Of a stretch of DNA of 64,000 bases, positions 8,688 through 16,973 are shown one piece after another. The DNA is from an uncultured Christensenella sp. (GTDB lineage: Bacteria; Bacillota; Clostridia; Christensenellales; Pumilibacteraceae). The translations under genes were made by a program, and so were the position numbers. Location of the stretch: assembly GCA_910585955.1 (NCBI GenBank), contig CAJUGC010000011.1, forward strand, positions 1 to 64,000, in the 5' to 3' direction. The notes under the pieces are model-generated. The model was not told the origin of the DNA. It ran no database searches and saw only the letters and a list, made by a program, of their open reading frames with translations. Every line of letters begins with the position of its first letter. Within the stretch, counting starts at the first letter, position 1.

Positions 8688-8990
8688 TTACTCTTCCGTG
8701 TCTCCTTGGGTCTCGGTTGCCGTAAGGGCTTCGTCCTGTGCCTTTCGGAAAGCTTCGAGCACTACCGTTTTGATTAACTCTCTTGTCTGAGAATTCAGCG
8801 GATGTACGATATCCTTGTATCCGCCATCGGGGGTTTTTTTGCTGGGCATAGATATAAAGTAGTTGTCTGTACCCTCGATAACCTTAACGTCGTGAACCAC
8901 GAAGCAGTCGTCAATGGTGATAGAAGCTACGGCTTTCAGCTTCAGCTCGTCCTTTTTCACGAGCTTTACGCGTACGTCGGTAATGTTCAT
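8688..8990 (-). CDS. spoVG: Septation/sporulation regulator SpoVG
   Basis: This 100-residue protein belongs to the SpoVG family of small nucleic-acid-binding regulators known in Firmicutes. The family signature is clear: MNITDVRVKLV at the start, DDCFVVHDVKVIEG in the middle, then FISMPSKK and DIVHPLN. A GTG immediately precedes the ATG at 8990; the ATG is preferred because AAGGTGG lies about seven bases upstream. It has its own strong promoter and terminator. In an organism that also carries coat proteins it fits a sporulating lineage. Confidence 0.95.
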   Translation of the reverse strand: MNITDVRVKLVKKDELKLKAVASITIDDCFVVHDVKVIEGTDNYFISMPSKKTPDGGYKDIVHPLNSQTRELIKTVVLEAFRKAQDEALTATETQGDTEE

Positions 8991-9024
8991 CACGCACCAC
9001 CACCTTTAAGTTTATCGTGAGTAT

Positions 9025-9053
9025 ATTATACAATATAATTTGAGTATTTGCAA
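9025..9053 (-). promoter_or_regulatory. Promoter of spoVG
   Basis: On the minus strand TTGCAA (9048-9053) and TATAAT (9025-9030) are 17 bases apart, about 35 bases upstream of the start codon. Confidence 0.7.
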
Positions 9054-9155
9054 TACATTTTTCGCAATTCATTGACTAAAATCACGGAAAAATCGAAAAT
9101 TTCGCAAAAAATTTTCTTCTGAGGACGTTTTCGTCCGAATTCGCGGATAATTTAT

Positions 9156-9296
9156 TCAATTATACAGCGTGAAATCTCCGTGACAGTCGCAAATGCCGCT
9201 TGTCTCTGCGCACACCGCGCAATAGTCTCGACCGCAATCGCCGCATCTATACGCCTCTTCCGGTATTATTTCCTTTCCGCACTTTGCACACTTCAT
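9156..9296 (-). CDS. Small Cys-rich zinc-ribbon-like protein
   Basis: The protein is about 46 residues, starting KCAKCGKEI and containing eight cysteines in CxxC pairs (CAKC, CGDC, CAVC, CDCHG). The pattern suggests one or two structural zinc sites, like a small treble-clef or RING-like knuckle. I do not recognise the family. The frame is open further upstream to 9377, but that stretch overlaps a hairpin downstream of mnmG, so the ATG at 9296 is the more likely start; no good ribosome binding site was found. The gene is possibly cotranscribed from mnmG. Confidence 0.5.
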   Translation of the reverse strand: MKCAKCGKEIIPEEAYRCGDCGRDYCAVCAETSGICDCHGDFTLYN

Positions 9297-9343
9297 ACTC
9301 AAAGTGTGCCCATAGGAAAAGAAAAGTATACGAAACATAAATA

Positions 9344-9363
9344 CGCCTTTTTTCGAAAAGGCG
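9344..9363 (-). repeat. 20-bp palindrome downstream of mnmG, shared with 24,256-24,275
   Basis: A perfect CGCC-T6-CGAAAA-GGCG palindrome is identical base for base to the first hairpin of the repeat at 24,255-24,374, and the A-rich flank is similar. It may act as a weak terminator for mnmG, but no U run follows on that strand. Confidence 0.5.
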
Positions 9364-9425
9364 CACAAAAAAGACATTACACCGTTCGGAAAACCGAGGA
9401 GAATACCTTTGTCCTTTTTCAGAGA

Positions 9426-11288
9426 TTACGATAAGCTGTTTTTATACAGATAGCACAAAAGTACATTTATATCCGCGGGAGTTACGCCTGCGATACGAGA
9501 TGCCTGCCCGACAGTCGAGGGACAAATACGATTGAGCTTTTCGCGAGCTTCGAGACGCAAGCCGTCGATAGCTCCGTAGTCGGAAATTTCGAGCTTCATG
9601 TTTTCGTGCCGAGCGCTCTCGCCGCGAAGTCTCTCCTGACGCCTGAGATAGCCGTCGTAACGCGAAGTGACATAAACGTCGCTTACGGCGGACGGAGTAA
9701 GTTCCGACAGAAAATCGAAATGTCTCATGAATATATCGAGCGTCACGCCGCTGCGCTTAAAGAGCGCAAGTGCGTTCATGGACGTAGCGGACGGCTGTTC
9801 GCCCGCCTCTTTAAGCAGTGCGTTTATCTTTTCGAGCGGAAGAGTCTTTGAGCAAAGCGCCTGCGCCTTTTCCCTGTCGGCAAGCTTTTTTTTGTACTTT
9901 TTCCACCGCTTATCGCCCACAAGCCCCGCACGTCTCCCCTCTTCGGTAAGCCTGAGGTCGGCGTTGTCCTGGCGAAGCGAGAGGCGGAACTCGGCGCGCG
10001 AGGTCATCATGCGGTACGGCTCGTCCGCGCCGCGCGTCACGAGATCGTCTGCGAGCACGCCTATATACGAATTGTCGCGGCGAATGTCGAGCGGCTCCAT
10101 TCCGCGCAAAGACAGCGATGCGTTGAGTCCCGCGAGTATGCCCTGCGCCGCCGCCTCCTCGTAGCCGCTCGTACCGTTTATCTGACCTGCAAAATAGAGT
10201 CCGCCGTAGGTTTTATGCTCGAGCGTGGATTTAAGCGTCAGAGGATCTATGCAATCATACTCGATCGCGTATGCGTCGCGCATTATTTCGACGTGTTCGA
10301 AACCTTCTATAGAGCGATACAGCTCGAGCTGAATGTCGGCGGGAAGCCCCGTCGACAGCCCTTGCACATACCCCTCGACAGTACCCGCGCCTTCCGGCTC
10401 GAGAAAGAATTGGTGACGGGATTTATCGGCAAAGCGCACTATCTTGTCCTCTATGGACGGACAGTATCGCGCCCCCACGCCGTGGATAAGACCCGAATAT
10501 TTCGGACTTTTGGATAGGTTGCTTCGTATTATCTCGTGCGTGCGCTCGTTCGTATAGCCGAGATAGCAGACGTCCTTCGTCGCCTTGACGTTTTTGGAAA
10601 GCTCGGAGAACGAATATATATCCGTCTCGCCCTCCTGCACTTCGAGCTTGGAATAGTCTACGGTGCGAAGATCTATGCGCGCGGGCGTACCCGTCTTAAA
10701 GCGGCGAAGCTCTATGCCGAGTCTGTCAAGCGCGCCCGACAGTCCCTCGGCACGGGCAAAGCAGACGGGCCCCGTATGCTTAATGATGCTTCCCACAATG
10801 ATGTCGGACTTTAGGTACACGCCGCACGCGAGCACGACGGCGCGTGCTCCATACGATAATCCCACCGAAGTTTTTACGCCGCGCACCCTACCGCTTTCGA
10901 CGATTATCTCCTCGACTTCGCCTTGTCTAAGCGTGAGATTTTCGCAATTCTCGAGCGCCGATTTCATATATGCGTGATAGCGGTATTTATCCACCTGCGC
11001 ACGCAGACTCTGCACTGCGGGACCTTTCGATCGGTTCAACATTCTCAGTTGCGTAAGCGTTGCGTCAGCTGCGACCCCCATTTCGCCGCCGAGAGCGTCC
11101 ACCTCGCGCACGAGATGTCCTTTCGCCGTTCCGCCTATGCTCGGATTGCAGGCAAGATATCCGATATTGTCGAGCGTAATGGAAAGCACGAGCGTCTTTA
11201 TGCCCGTGCGTGCAAGCGCAAGCGCCGCTTCTATGCCGGCGTGCCCCGCTCCTACAACTATTGCGTCATATTCGAAATCGAATTGCAT
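9426..11288 (-). CDS. mnmG: tRNA uridine-5-carboxymethylaminomethyl(34) synthesis enzyme MnmG
   Basis: MnmG (GidA) is the FAD-binding partner of MnmE in modifying U34 in the wobble position of several tRNAs. The dinucleotide-binding motif VVGAGHAGIEAA is at residues 11-22. The family strings NPSIGGTAKGHLVREVDALGG, FKTGTPARID and QINGTSGYEEAAAQG are intact, and the C-terminal helical domain ends near residue 610. Length is 620 residues, as usual. The ATG at 11288 is preceded by GGAGAC. MnmE is not in this window. Confidence 0.97.
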   Translation of the reverse strand: MQFDFEYDAIVVGAGHAGIEAALALARTGIKTLVLSITLDNIGYLACNPSIGGTAKGHLVREVDALGGEMGVAADATLTQLRMLNRSKGPAVQSLRAQVDKYRYHAYMKSALENCENLTLRQGEVEEIIVESGRVRGVKTSVGLSYGARAVVLACGVYLKSDIIVGSIIKHTGPVCFARAEGLSGALDRLGIELRRFKTGTPARIDLRTVDYSKLEVQEGETDIYSFSELSKNVKATKDVCYLGYTNERTHEIIRSNLSKSPKYSGLIHGVGARYCPSIEDKIVRFADKSRHQFFLEPEGAGTVEGYVQGLSTGLPADIQLELYRSIEGFEHVEIMRDAYAIEYDCIDPLTLKSTLEHKTYGGLYFAGQINGTSGYEEAAAQGILAGLNASLSLRGMEPLDIRRDNSYIGVLADDLVTRGADEPYRMMTSRAEFRLSLRQDNADLRLTEEGRRAGLVGDKRWKKYKKKLADREKAQALCSKTLPLEKINALLKEAGEQPSATSMNALALFKRSGVTLDIFMRHFDFLSELTPSAVSDVYVTSRYDGYLRRQERLRGESARHENMKLEISDYGAIDGLRLEAREKLNRICPSTVGQASRIAGVTPADINVLLCYLYKNSLS

Positions 11289-11322
11289 ATTGTCTCCTGT
11301 GGAGTGATTTGAAAAAAACTTT

Positions 11323-11431
11323 ACAATCCCCTCGGTCTGCTTTCCTTGCTAAGAGGTGCCTTTTTTAACGGTTACAATCCCCTCAGTCACTCGTTCCTCG
11401 TGACAGCTCCCCTTGCTAAGGGGAGCCTTTT
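11323..11431. repeat. Palindromic intergenic repeat family E, one partial and one full copy
   Basis: A degenerate copy (11323-11366) is followed by a full copy (11374-11431). The full copy starts ACAATCCCCTCAGTCACTCG and contains a CTCCCC...GGGGAG hairpin and a GTCAC...GTGAC hairpin. A nearly identical copy lies at 16,217-16,280. From general recollection, similar sequences are common between genes of gut Clostridia. The 321-base gap between mnmG and potD holds only this repeat and the hairpin at 11,487. Confidence 0.7.
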
Positions 11432-11486
11432 AATAGATTCGCTAAAGTGACAAACGAGAGATACGAGAGAACAGTCGCGCGAATTA

Positions 11487-11613
11487 CTGACGGCTTAGAT
11501 GCGCGCGAGACGGACAGCAGGCGTCGAGGCAAGTGGGTTGCTGTACATATTCGTACTGCGCCCGCTTGCCTCGTCGCACGCAGCCCGTATTCGCGCAGTA
11601 TATAAGCCGTCAG
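11487..11613 (-). repeat. Long imperfect hairpin element F, copy A, at the potD 3' end
   Basis: This 127-base inverted-repeat element has outer arms CTGACGGCTTA and TAAGCCGTCAG that are perfectly complementary. Internal helices follow, with a conserved internal loop and a GTAC...GTAC apical stem. One arm contains the TGA stop codon of potD. The related copy at 16,291-16,422 keeps the core but has different, still complementary, outer bases. No U run follows, so it does not look like a simple terminator. It may be a structured 3'-UTR RNA or a hairpin-type mobile element. Confidence 0.7.
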
Positions 11614-12923
11614 GCGGTTTTGACGTCTATCCACATCCCGTCAAGCTCAAAATTAAACTTGCCGAAGTCCTTCATTATCGCGCAACGATCGAGAATATCG
11701 GAAGTCGGGAACATCATGTTCATGTACATATCGTAGAAATCGTCGCCCGTGTCGTAAAAGAAGCTCTCTTCGTCGTCGCGATTTTCCTGCTCCTCTTCGT
11801 AATATGCACGCATATTGTCCATAGCGGTTTTTACGGCAGTGCTCGCACCCAACCAATCGGTGTTCTTTTCGGCAACGGTCTCATAATCCTCATACTCCTC
11901 GTCGTCCTCTCCGTATTCGGCAGTGCAAAGGTATTTTAAGAAATAATTTGCCGCCTCGGGGTTACGCGAATACTTGGGTATTACAAATCCGTCTACCCAT
12001 ACGTTCGCGCCCTCTTTCGGCACGACATATCTAAGGTCTTTGTTTCCCGGGATAACCCTGCCTGCGCTACATCCCGTAGCCTCTATTTCCGTATCGTTCA
12101 TGACATAACCCGCGTCGCACGACCAAAAAAAGCCGAGTTTTGCAGACGTGTTTCCCGACAGCATATCGTCCTTGCCGTCGTCGACTTCGTAGCGAATGAG
12201 AACTTTTTTCTGCTTAACGAGCGTTTCGCGCGCCTCGGCAATCATATCGTTGTCTATGGTCTCGAAAATAGACCTGAGGGCGGTTTTATATTCTTCGCCG
12301 TAATTCGTAAAGCCATTTGATTTTACGCTTAAAAGCTCCGTATTATCGTATATGCGAGCGACTGAATAAGCGTCGCGCACGGAATTTTTCATTAGGATCT
12401 CGCCCTTATACTTTTCCGAAAACATCGCATTCCAACTTGTCATGTCCTCCGGATCGTCGACCTTGGAAGAGTCGTACATGATACCGAAAGTGCCCCAGAC
12501 GTAAGGGACGCAAAACTTGAGTTCGGGGTCGAAGCTCTCGCGAATGAGCGAAGCAAGCCCCTCGTAATATACGTCGTCGTCCACATCGAAAACAGTCTTG
12601 TCGAGTTCGAGTACAAGTCCCTCGTTTATCATGCGCTGGATCATATAGTCGGAGGGGCAGGCAAGATCGTAATCGCTTTTATTGACGGAAATTTCCGTGT
12701 ACATCGATTCGTTCGTATCGAATTCCTTATACTGCACGCGTATGGTTTTTCCCGTTTCTTTATAATACCAATCCTCGAAGCCCTCGTAAACCTCGGGATC
12801 CATATATTCGCCCCAATTGTAGATCTTCAGTACCTCGTCGCGCGAATCGCACGCTCCGAACGTAAGCATAAAACAAAGCGCGGCAAATATGAGTGCGCAA
12901 ATTTTACTTGTTATCCTTTTCAT
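11610..12923 (-). CDS. potD: Spermidine/putrescine-binding lipoprotein PotD
   Basis: This is the extracytoplasmic substrate-binding protein of the polyamine ABC importer. The 437-residue precursor has a Lys/Arg N-terminus, a hydrophobic core and the lipobox-like TFGAC, placing the lipid-modified cysteine at residue 25. The mature start IYNWGEYMDPEV matches PotD-type proteins, which commonly open with NWxxY. Acidic, tyrosine-rich segments (DDEEYEDYE and DDEESFFYDTGDDFYDMY) sit in the C-terminal half, longer than in standard PotD. It is the last gene of potABCD, 24 bases after potC, with an AGAGGAGCG ribosome binding site. Its stop codon lies in the arm of hairpin element F. Confidence 0.93.
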   Translation of the reverse strand: MKRITSKICALIFAALCFMLTFGACDSRDEVLKIYNWGEYMDPEVYEGFEDWYYKETGKTIRVQYKEFDTNESMYTEISVNKSDYDLACPSDYMIQRMINEGLVLELDKTVFDVDDDVYYEGLASLIRESFDPELKFCVPYVWGTFGIMYDSSKVDDPEDMTSWNAMFSEKYKGEILMKNSVRDAYSVARIYDNTELLSVKSNGFTNYGEEYKTALRSIFETIDNDMIAEARETLVKQKKVLIRYEVDDGKDDMLSGNTSAKLGFFWSCDAGYVMNDTEIEATGCSAGRVIPGNKDLRYVVPKEGANVWVDGFVIPKYSRNPEAANYFLKYLCTAEYGEDDEEYEDYETVAEKNTDWLGASTAVKTAMDNMRAYYEEEQENRDDEESFFYDTGDDFYDMYMNMMFPTSDILDRCAIMKDFGKFNFELDGMWIDVKTA

Positions 12924-12947
12924 ATCAAACGCTCCTCTTTCCAGAAA

Positions 12948-13748
12948 TCAAAGCTTCGCCGACTTTTTGCGGCGGCGATATGCCGACACGTTCACGGCGA
13001 CGAGCACTGCGAGTATCGCAACGAATATAAGCGTCGAAAGCGCGCGTAATTCGGGCATGACACCCTTTTTGGCTATCTTGTTATACAAGTATGTGGAAAT
13101 GGTCGAAACGTCTCCGTTCACGAACTTGGTCACCACAAAGTCGTCGAGGCTGAGCGTAAACGCAAGCGCAAATCCCGAAATCATGGACGGTATGAGCTGA
13201 GGCAACAGTACGGTCAAAAACGTACGCACAGGTCCCGCGCCGAGATCGAGCCCCGCTTCGTACAGGTTCGGATTGAGCTGTGAAAGGCGCGGCATGACGT
13301 TCATTATGACATACGGCACGGTGATCATAGTGTGCGAGATTATTAACGTGAGATAGCCTTTCGGAATCATTCCGAAAACGAGAAAGAGCATCATGAACGA
13401 CACGCCCGTGACTATGTCGGCGTTAACCATTGTGACCTGCGAAGTCACGTTCAGAAGCATTTTATACCACTTCGTGCGCGTATAATAGATACCCACCGCA
13501 GCAAGCGTGCCTATGACCGTAGCAAGCAAAGACGACGTAAGCGCCACAATGAGCGAGTTTCCGACCGCGCCCATCATTTCGGAATCGGAAAAGACCTGCG
13601 CGTACAGCGAGAAAGTAAAGCCGCTCCACTCTCCGCCTATTGTCTTTGTCGCCGTAAACGAATAGACGATAAGGACGAGTATCGGCAAATATATCAGCGC
13701 GAGCATCAAATATATGAAAGCTCTTCCGAGATACTTTTTCGTTCTCAT
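12948..13748 (-). CDS. potC: Polyamine ABC transporter permease PotC
   Basis: This is the second membrane permease of the polyamine importer, 266 residues with six predicted membrane helices. The cytoplasmic EAA-type loop that contacts the ATPase is visible around residues 175-195 (EAGLDLGAGPVRTFLTVLLP). The DFVVTKF segment and typical C-terminus follow. The start codon overlaps the potB stop by four bases (ATGA type), showing translational coupling. Confidence 0.93.
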   Translation of the reverse strand: MRTKKYLGRAFIYLMLALIYLPILVLIVYSFTATKTIGGEWSGFTFSLYAQVFSDSEMMGAVGNSLIVALTSSLLATVIGTLAAVGIYYTRTKWYKMLLNVTSQVTMVNADIVTGVSFMMLFLVFGMIPKGYLTLIISHTMITVPYVIMNVMPRLSQLNPNLYEAGLDLGAGPVRTFLTVLLPQLIPSMISGFALAFTLSLDDFVVTKFVNGDVSTISTYLYNKIAKKGVMPELRALSTLIFVAILAVLVAVNVSAYRRRKKSAKL

Positions 13749-14563
13749 AAAAGTCCTCCTCCTGCCTGAGCGCCGCCCGTCGCGCTCGCCTTACCGCCCG
13801 TCACCTTGTTTGCGATGAGCATGGTTATGCCTATAAGCGCGAGCAGTATAAGGGAATACGCGGAGCCTATGTTCCAGCCGCTTCCGCCCGAAGCCGTAAA
13901 CCAGTCGTTTATTATATTTCCGAACATATAGGTCGAAGTATCTCCCAAAATTTCGCTTATCGCGAAAGTCGAAACCGTCGGCATGAATACCATCAAAACT
14001 CCGCTCATGATACCCGGAAGAGAGAGAGGCAACCGCACTCTGAAAAACGTGTGAACGCTCCCGCTCCCGAGGTCTTTCGCCGCTTCTATATACGACTTGT
14101 CCATATTGGACAATACCGAATACAATGGAAGCAACATAAACGGGAAAAAGTCGTATACAAGACCTATGATCACGGCTACATAAGCATTGTTCATACCTAT
14201 GAGCTGGAACACGTTTTTGATCGCATATGTCCTTAAAAGCGAGTTTATCCACATGGGCATTATAAAAAGCATTACCATTATCGCCGACTTATTTACGGCG
14301 GAATCGGCAAGCAGCATGGCAAGCGGATAGGCAAGCATAAGACATATCGCCGTTACGAGCGCGGCAATTCCGAGAGAGAACGCGAGCACCTTTAAGGTGT
14401 TTGGCGTCGTAAAAAACTTTACGAAGTTCATGAAAGAGAATCCGCCGTCGCGCGTGAACGCATAAAAAGCCGTAATGAGAAGGGGCAATATTACAAACAG
14501 CGCAGCAAGCACGGCGTACGGAAAAGAGAAGTACGAGCGTTTAAGTTTGAATTTAGCTTTCAA
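13745..14563 (-). CDS. potB: Polyamine ABC transporter permease PotB
   Basis: This is the first permease subunit of the polyamine importer, 272 residues with six predicted helices. The EAA-type loop reads EAAKDLGSGSVHTFFRVRLPLS, near residues 165-186. A short Gly/Ala-rich C-terminal tail overlaps the potC start. Its start codon overlaps the end of potA by 11 bases. Function and partners follow from the conserved potABCD order. Confidence 0.93.
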   Translation of the reverse strand: MKAKFKLKRSYFSFPYAVLAALFVILPLLITAFYAFTRDGGFSFMNFVKFFTTPNTLKVLAFSLGIAALVTAICLMLAYPLAMLLADSAVNKSAIMVMLFIMPMWINSLLRTYAIKNVFQLIGMNNAYVAVIIGLVYDFFPFMLLPLYSVLSNMDKSYIEAAKDLGSGSVHTFFRVRLPLSLPGIMSGVLMVFMPTVSTFAISEILGDTSTYMFGNIINDWFTASGGSGWNIGSAYSLILLALIGITMLIANKVTGGKASATGGAQAGGGLL

Positions 14564-16160
14564 TTTCTTTCGCCTCCTCTTTATCGGAGTCTACGGTCGC
14601 CGCCGTTTCTTCCTCTGCGGACAAAACTCCGCCTTCGTCGGAAACGCTTTCGTCGTCCGTTTCTTCCTCGCGTCTTGCGACAAAAATATGTTCGGGCTTA
14701 ATAAGTATGCCGACGCGATCGTTGAGATCCCACTCGTCCGCAGTATCCACATATATGTAGTCGTCGTCGTCCGTATAGACTTGCACCTGATAGTAACTGC
14801 CTTTGTAAAGCGTCTGCACGACGTTTCCGCCGACCGTGCCGTCGCTTTCGTCGTCGGTGAGTTCCACCTTATCGAAGTCTATCCTTGCCGTAACTTTATC
14901 GCCCTTTTCCAATCCTTCGGAATTTACGAACTCGAAACTGCCGCCGCCTATCTTTACGCTGTTTTCGCCGTCAAGCTCGGTCTTATACTCGTTCGCCGTA
15001 AGCAGTTTTTTCATTATATGTATGCCGTCCGGATTTACGGTAAGTCGCACCGAACTTCCCGCCTTGAACTCCGTCGTGTTCTGCACGGTGAATTCGTACT
15101 CGCCGGCGTCTACGTTCATCTCGTAATACGTCCCTTTGAAAATAGACTGCGTAACCGTACCCGCGAGTTGCCCTTTACCGCCTGCCGAAATACCTATGTC
15201 CTCCGGACGAATTACGAGGTCGACCTTCTCGTTCTTCTCGAAACCTTTGTCGAGACATTTGAAATCCGTACCGCAGAAGTTTACGTTGAAGTCCGATTTC
15301 ATGACTCCGGAAAGTATATTGCTCTCCCCGATAAAGTCAGCGACGAAAGCGTTGCTCGGCTCGTCGTAGATCTTCTTCGGCGAACCGTATTGCTGAATGG
15401 CTCCCGAATTTATAACGACGACGTTGTCGCTCATCGTAAGCGCTTCTTCCTGATCGTGCGTGACGTATATAAAGGTTATGCCGAGATTTTTGTGCATATC
15501 CTTAAGTTCTATCTGCATATCTTTACGCATTTTCAGATCGAGAGCGCCTAAAGGTTCGTCGAGCAACAGCACTTTCGGCTCGCAAACGAGAGCGCGCGCG
15601 ATCGCCACTCTCTGCTGTTGTCCGCCCGAAAGCGACGTTACGTCTCTGTGCCCGTACGCTTCGAGTCCGACAAGTTTCAGCGCGCGTTTCACCTTTTCTT
15701 CTATCTCGTCTTTAGTGAACTTGCGCGTCAGTTCTATTTTCTCGCCGCTGCGGTCGAGCACAAATTCTCCGCGCTTGTCGGTCTTGAATCCATTGGGAAG
15801 TTTTTTGAGTTTTAAACCGAACGCTATGTTTTTAAAGACATTCAAGTGCGGAAAAAGCGCATACTTTTGAAACACCGTATTTATACTGCGCTTATGCGGC
15901 GGAAGAGAAGTTACGTCCCTGTGCTCGAGAAATATCTTGCCGCTCGTCGGAGTCTCGAAGCCCGCTATCATGCGCAAAAGCGTCGTCTTGCCGCAACCAG
16001 ACGGACCGAGCAGCGTTATGAACTCGCCGCGGCGAATGGAAAGATTGACGTCGTCTACGACGGTTATGCCGTCGAAAACTTTGGTGACGTTCTTTACCTC
16101 GACTATTTTGTCGCTCTTTGTGCGGACGATTTCGCCGCTTTGCTTTAATTCGTTGTTCAT
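14553..16160 (-). CDS. potA: Polyamine ABC transporter ATPase PotA, with extended C-terminus
   Basis: This is the ATP-hydrolysing subunit of the polyamine importer. Walker A GPSGCGKTT is at residues 52-60, the Q-loop Gln about 98, the signature LSGGQ at 177-181, Walker B LLLDEP at 198-203 and the switch His at 235. Two features are unusual. A charged insertion of roughly 25 residues (about 122-148) sits between the Q-loop and the signature. The protein is 535 residues instead of about 350-380, because a second TOBE-like beta segment (about 385-500) follows the first (about 283-370), ending in an acidic tail rich in Glu and Asp. The ATG at 16160 has a GGAGAAA ribosome binding site. The regulator gene lies upstream, across repeat elements. 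Confidence 0.92.
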   Translation of the reverse strand: MNNELKQSGEIVRTKSDKIVEVKNVTKVFDGITVVDDVNLSIRRGEFITLLGPSGCGKTTLLRMIAGFETPTSGKIFLEHRDVTSLPPHKRSINTVFQKYALFPHLNVFKNIAFGLKLKKLPNGFKTDKRGEFVLDRSGEKIELTRKFTKDEIEEKVKRALKLVGLEAYGHRDVTSLSGGQQQRVAIARALVCEPKVLLLDEPLGALDLKMRKDMQIELKDMHKNLGITFIYVTHDQEEALTMSDNVVVINSGAIQQYGSPKKIYDEPSNAFVADFIGESNILSGVMKSDFNVNFCGTDFKCLDKGFEKNEKVDLVIRPEDIGISAGGKGQLAGTVTQSIFKGTYYEMNVDAGEYEFTVQNTTEFKAGSSVRLTVNPDGIHIMKKLLTANEYKTELDGENSVKIGGGSFEFVNSEGLEKGDKVTARIDFDKVELTDDESDGTVGGNVVQTLYKGSYYQVQVYTDDDDYIYVDTADEWDLNDRVGILIKPEHIFVARREEETDDESVSDEGGVLSAEEETAATVDSDKEEAKEIES

Positions 16161-16216
16161 GGTATTTCTCCGATAAAAGTTTTTATTGGCGGATTTTCGA
16201 GGATAATTTTATGAGA

Positions 16217-16280
16217 ACAATCCCCTCAGTCACTCGTTCCTCGTGACAGCTCCCCTTGCTAAAGGGAGCCTTTAAGTAGA
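16217..16280. repeat. Palindromic intergenic repeat family E, second full copy
   Basis: Nearly identical to 11,374-11,431, with only a few substitutions in the last 25 bases. It is again followed on its right, in the same orientation, by the long hairpin F. With the copy at the potD end it brackets potABCD as direct repeats. Confidence 0.7.
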
Positions 16281-16290
16281 GGCTGTTACG

Positions 16291-16422
16291 CTTTTGAGGC
16301 TTAGATACGAGCGAGACGGGTAGCAGGCTCCGAGGTGCATGGGTTGCTGTACACTAAACGTACTGCGCCCATGCGCCGAGGAGCTCGCAACCCGTATTCG
16401 CGAAGTTTATAAGCCTCAAAAG
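16291..16422 (-). repeat. Long imperfect hairpin element F, copy B, at the XRE-cupin gene 3' end
   Basis: This 132-base element has perfectly complementary outer arms CTTTTGAGGCTTA and TAAGCCTCAAAAG. One arm contains the TGA stop codon of the regulator gene. Internally it shares GGCTTA, GAGACGG, GGGTTGCTGTAC, CGTACTGCGCCC and CCCGTATTCGCG with copy A. Helix positions differ in compensating pairs, for example TGGG/CCCA here and TGGG/CCCG in copy A. Confidence 0.7.
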
Positions 16423-16952
16423 TTGGGGGGACAGGTTACCCAGAGCACTTCCGCGACTTCATCCGTGCGGTTCTCTATGTAGTGAGTGCGGTCGCTCCGA
16501 AAAGAAAAGCTCATACCTTTAGTGAGATTTGCGGATCGATTGCCGACGACGAGCTTTACGCTTCCTTTGAGGACATAGCCGAACTCCTCGCCCTCGTGCG
16601 GCAAATCTTTCGCCGTCGCTCCGCCCTTTTCGAGCGTCACTATGACAGGTTCCAACGCGTTTTTCTGCGACGTGGGCACAAGCCACTTCATGGCAGCCGA
16701 CCCCATTTCCTTCGTGAAATAATCGTTTTCTCCGTAAGAGAGCGGCTCCTGCTCGTCAAAACCCGAAAAAAATTCGGAAAGCGAACAGCCGAGAGCCGTG
16801 AGAATGTCCTTAAGCGTCGTGATAGACGGACTCGTCAAATCGTTTTCGAGTTGGCTTATATATCCTTTCGTAAGCTCGCATCTGTCCGCAAGTTCCTCTT
16901 GCGTCAATGAATTTTTAAGTCGCAACTCTTTTATCCTTATTCCTATTTCCAT
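16416..16952 (-). CDS. XRE-family regulator with C-terminal cupin domain, probable polyamine regulator
   Basis: A 178-residue transcription factor with an N-terminal helix-turn-helix of the XRE type (residues 5-60, including LTQEELADRCELTKGYISQLE) and a C-terminal cupin domain (about 100-175, with HEGEEFGYVLKGSVKL). This architecture matches PuuR-like repressors, and Firmicutes often place such a gene directly before potABCD, as here. Three similar palindromes upstream suggest autoregulation and control of the pot genes. The start is ATG at 16952. Its stop codon lies inside hairpin element F. Confidence 0.88.
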   Translation of the reverse strand: MEIGIRIKELRLKNSLTQEELADRCELTKGYISQLENDLTSPSITTLKDILTALGCSLSEFFSGFDEQEPLSYGENDYFTKEMGSAAMKWLVPTSQKNALEPVIVTLEKGGATAKDLPHEGEEFGYVLKGSVKLVVGNRSANLTKGMSFSFRSDRTHYIENRTDEVAEVLWVTCPPNF

Positions 16953-16973
16953 TCCGCACCGTCCTCGATCGCG

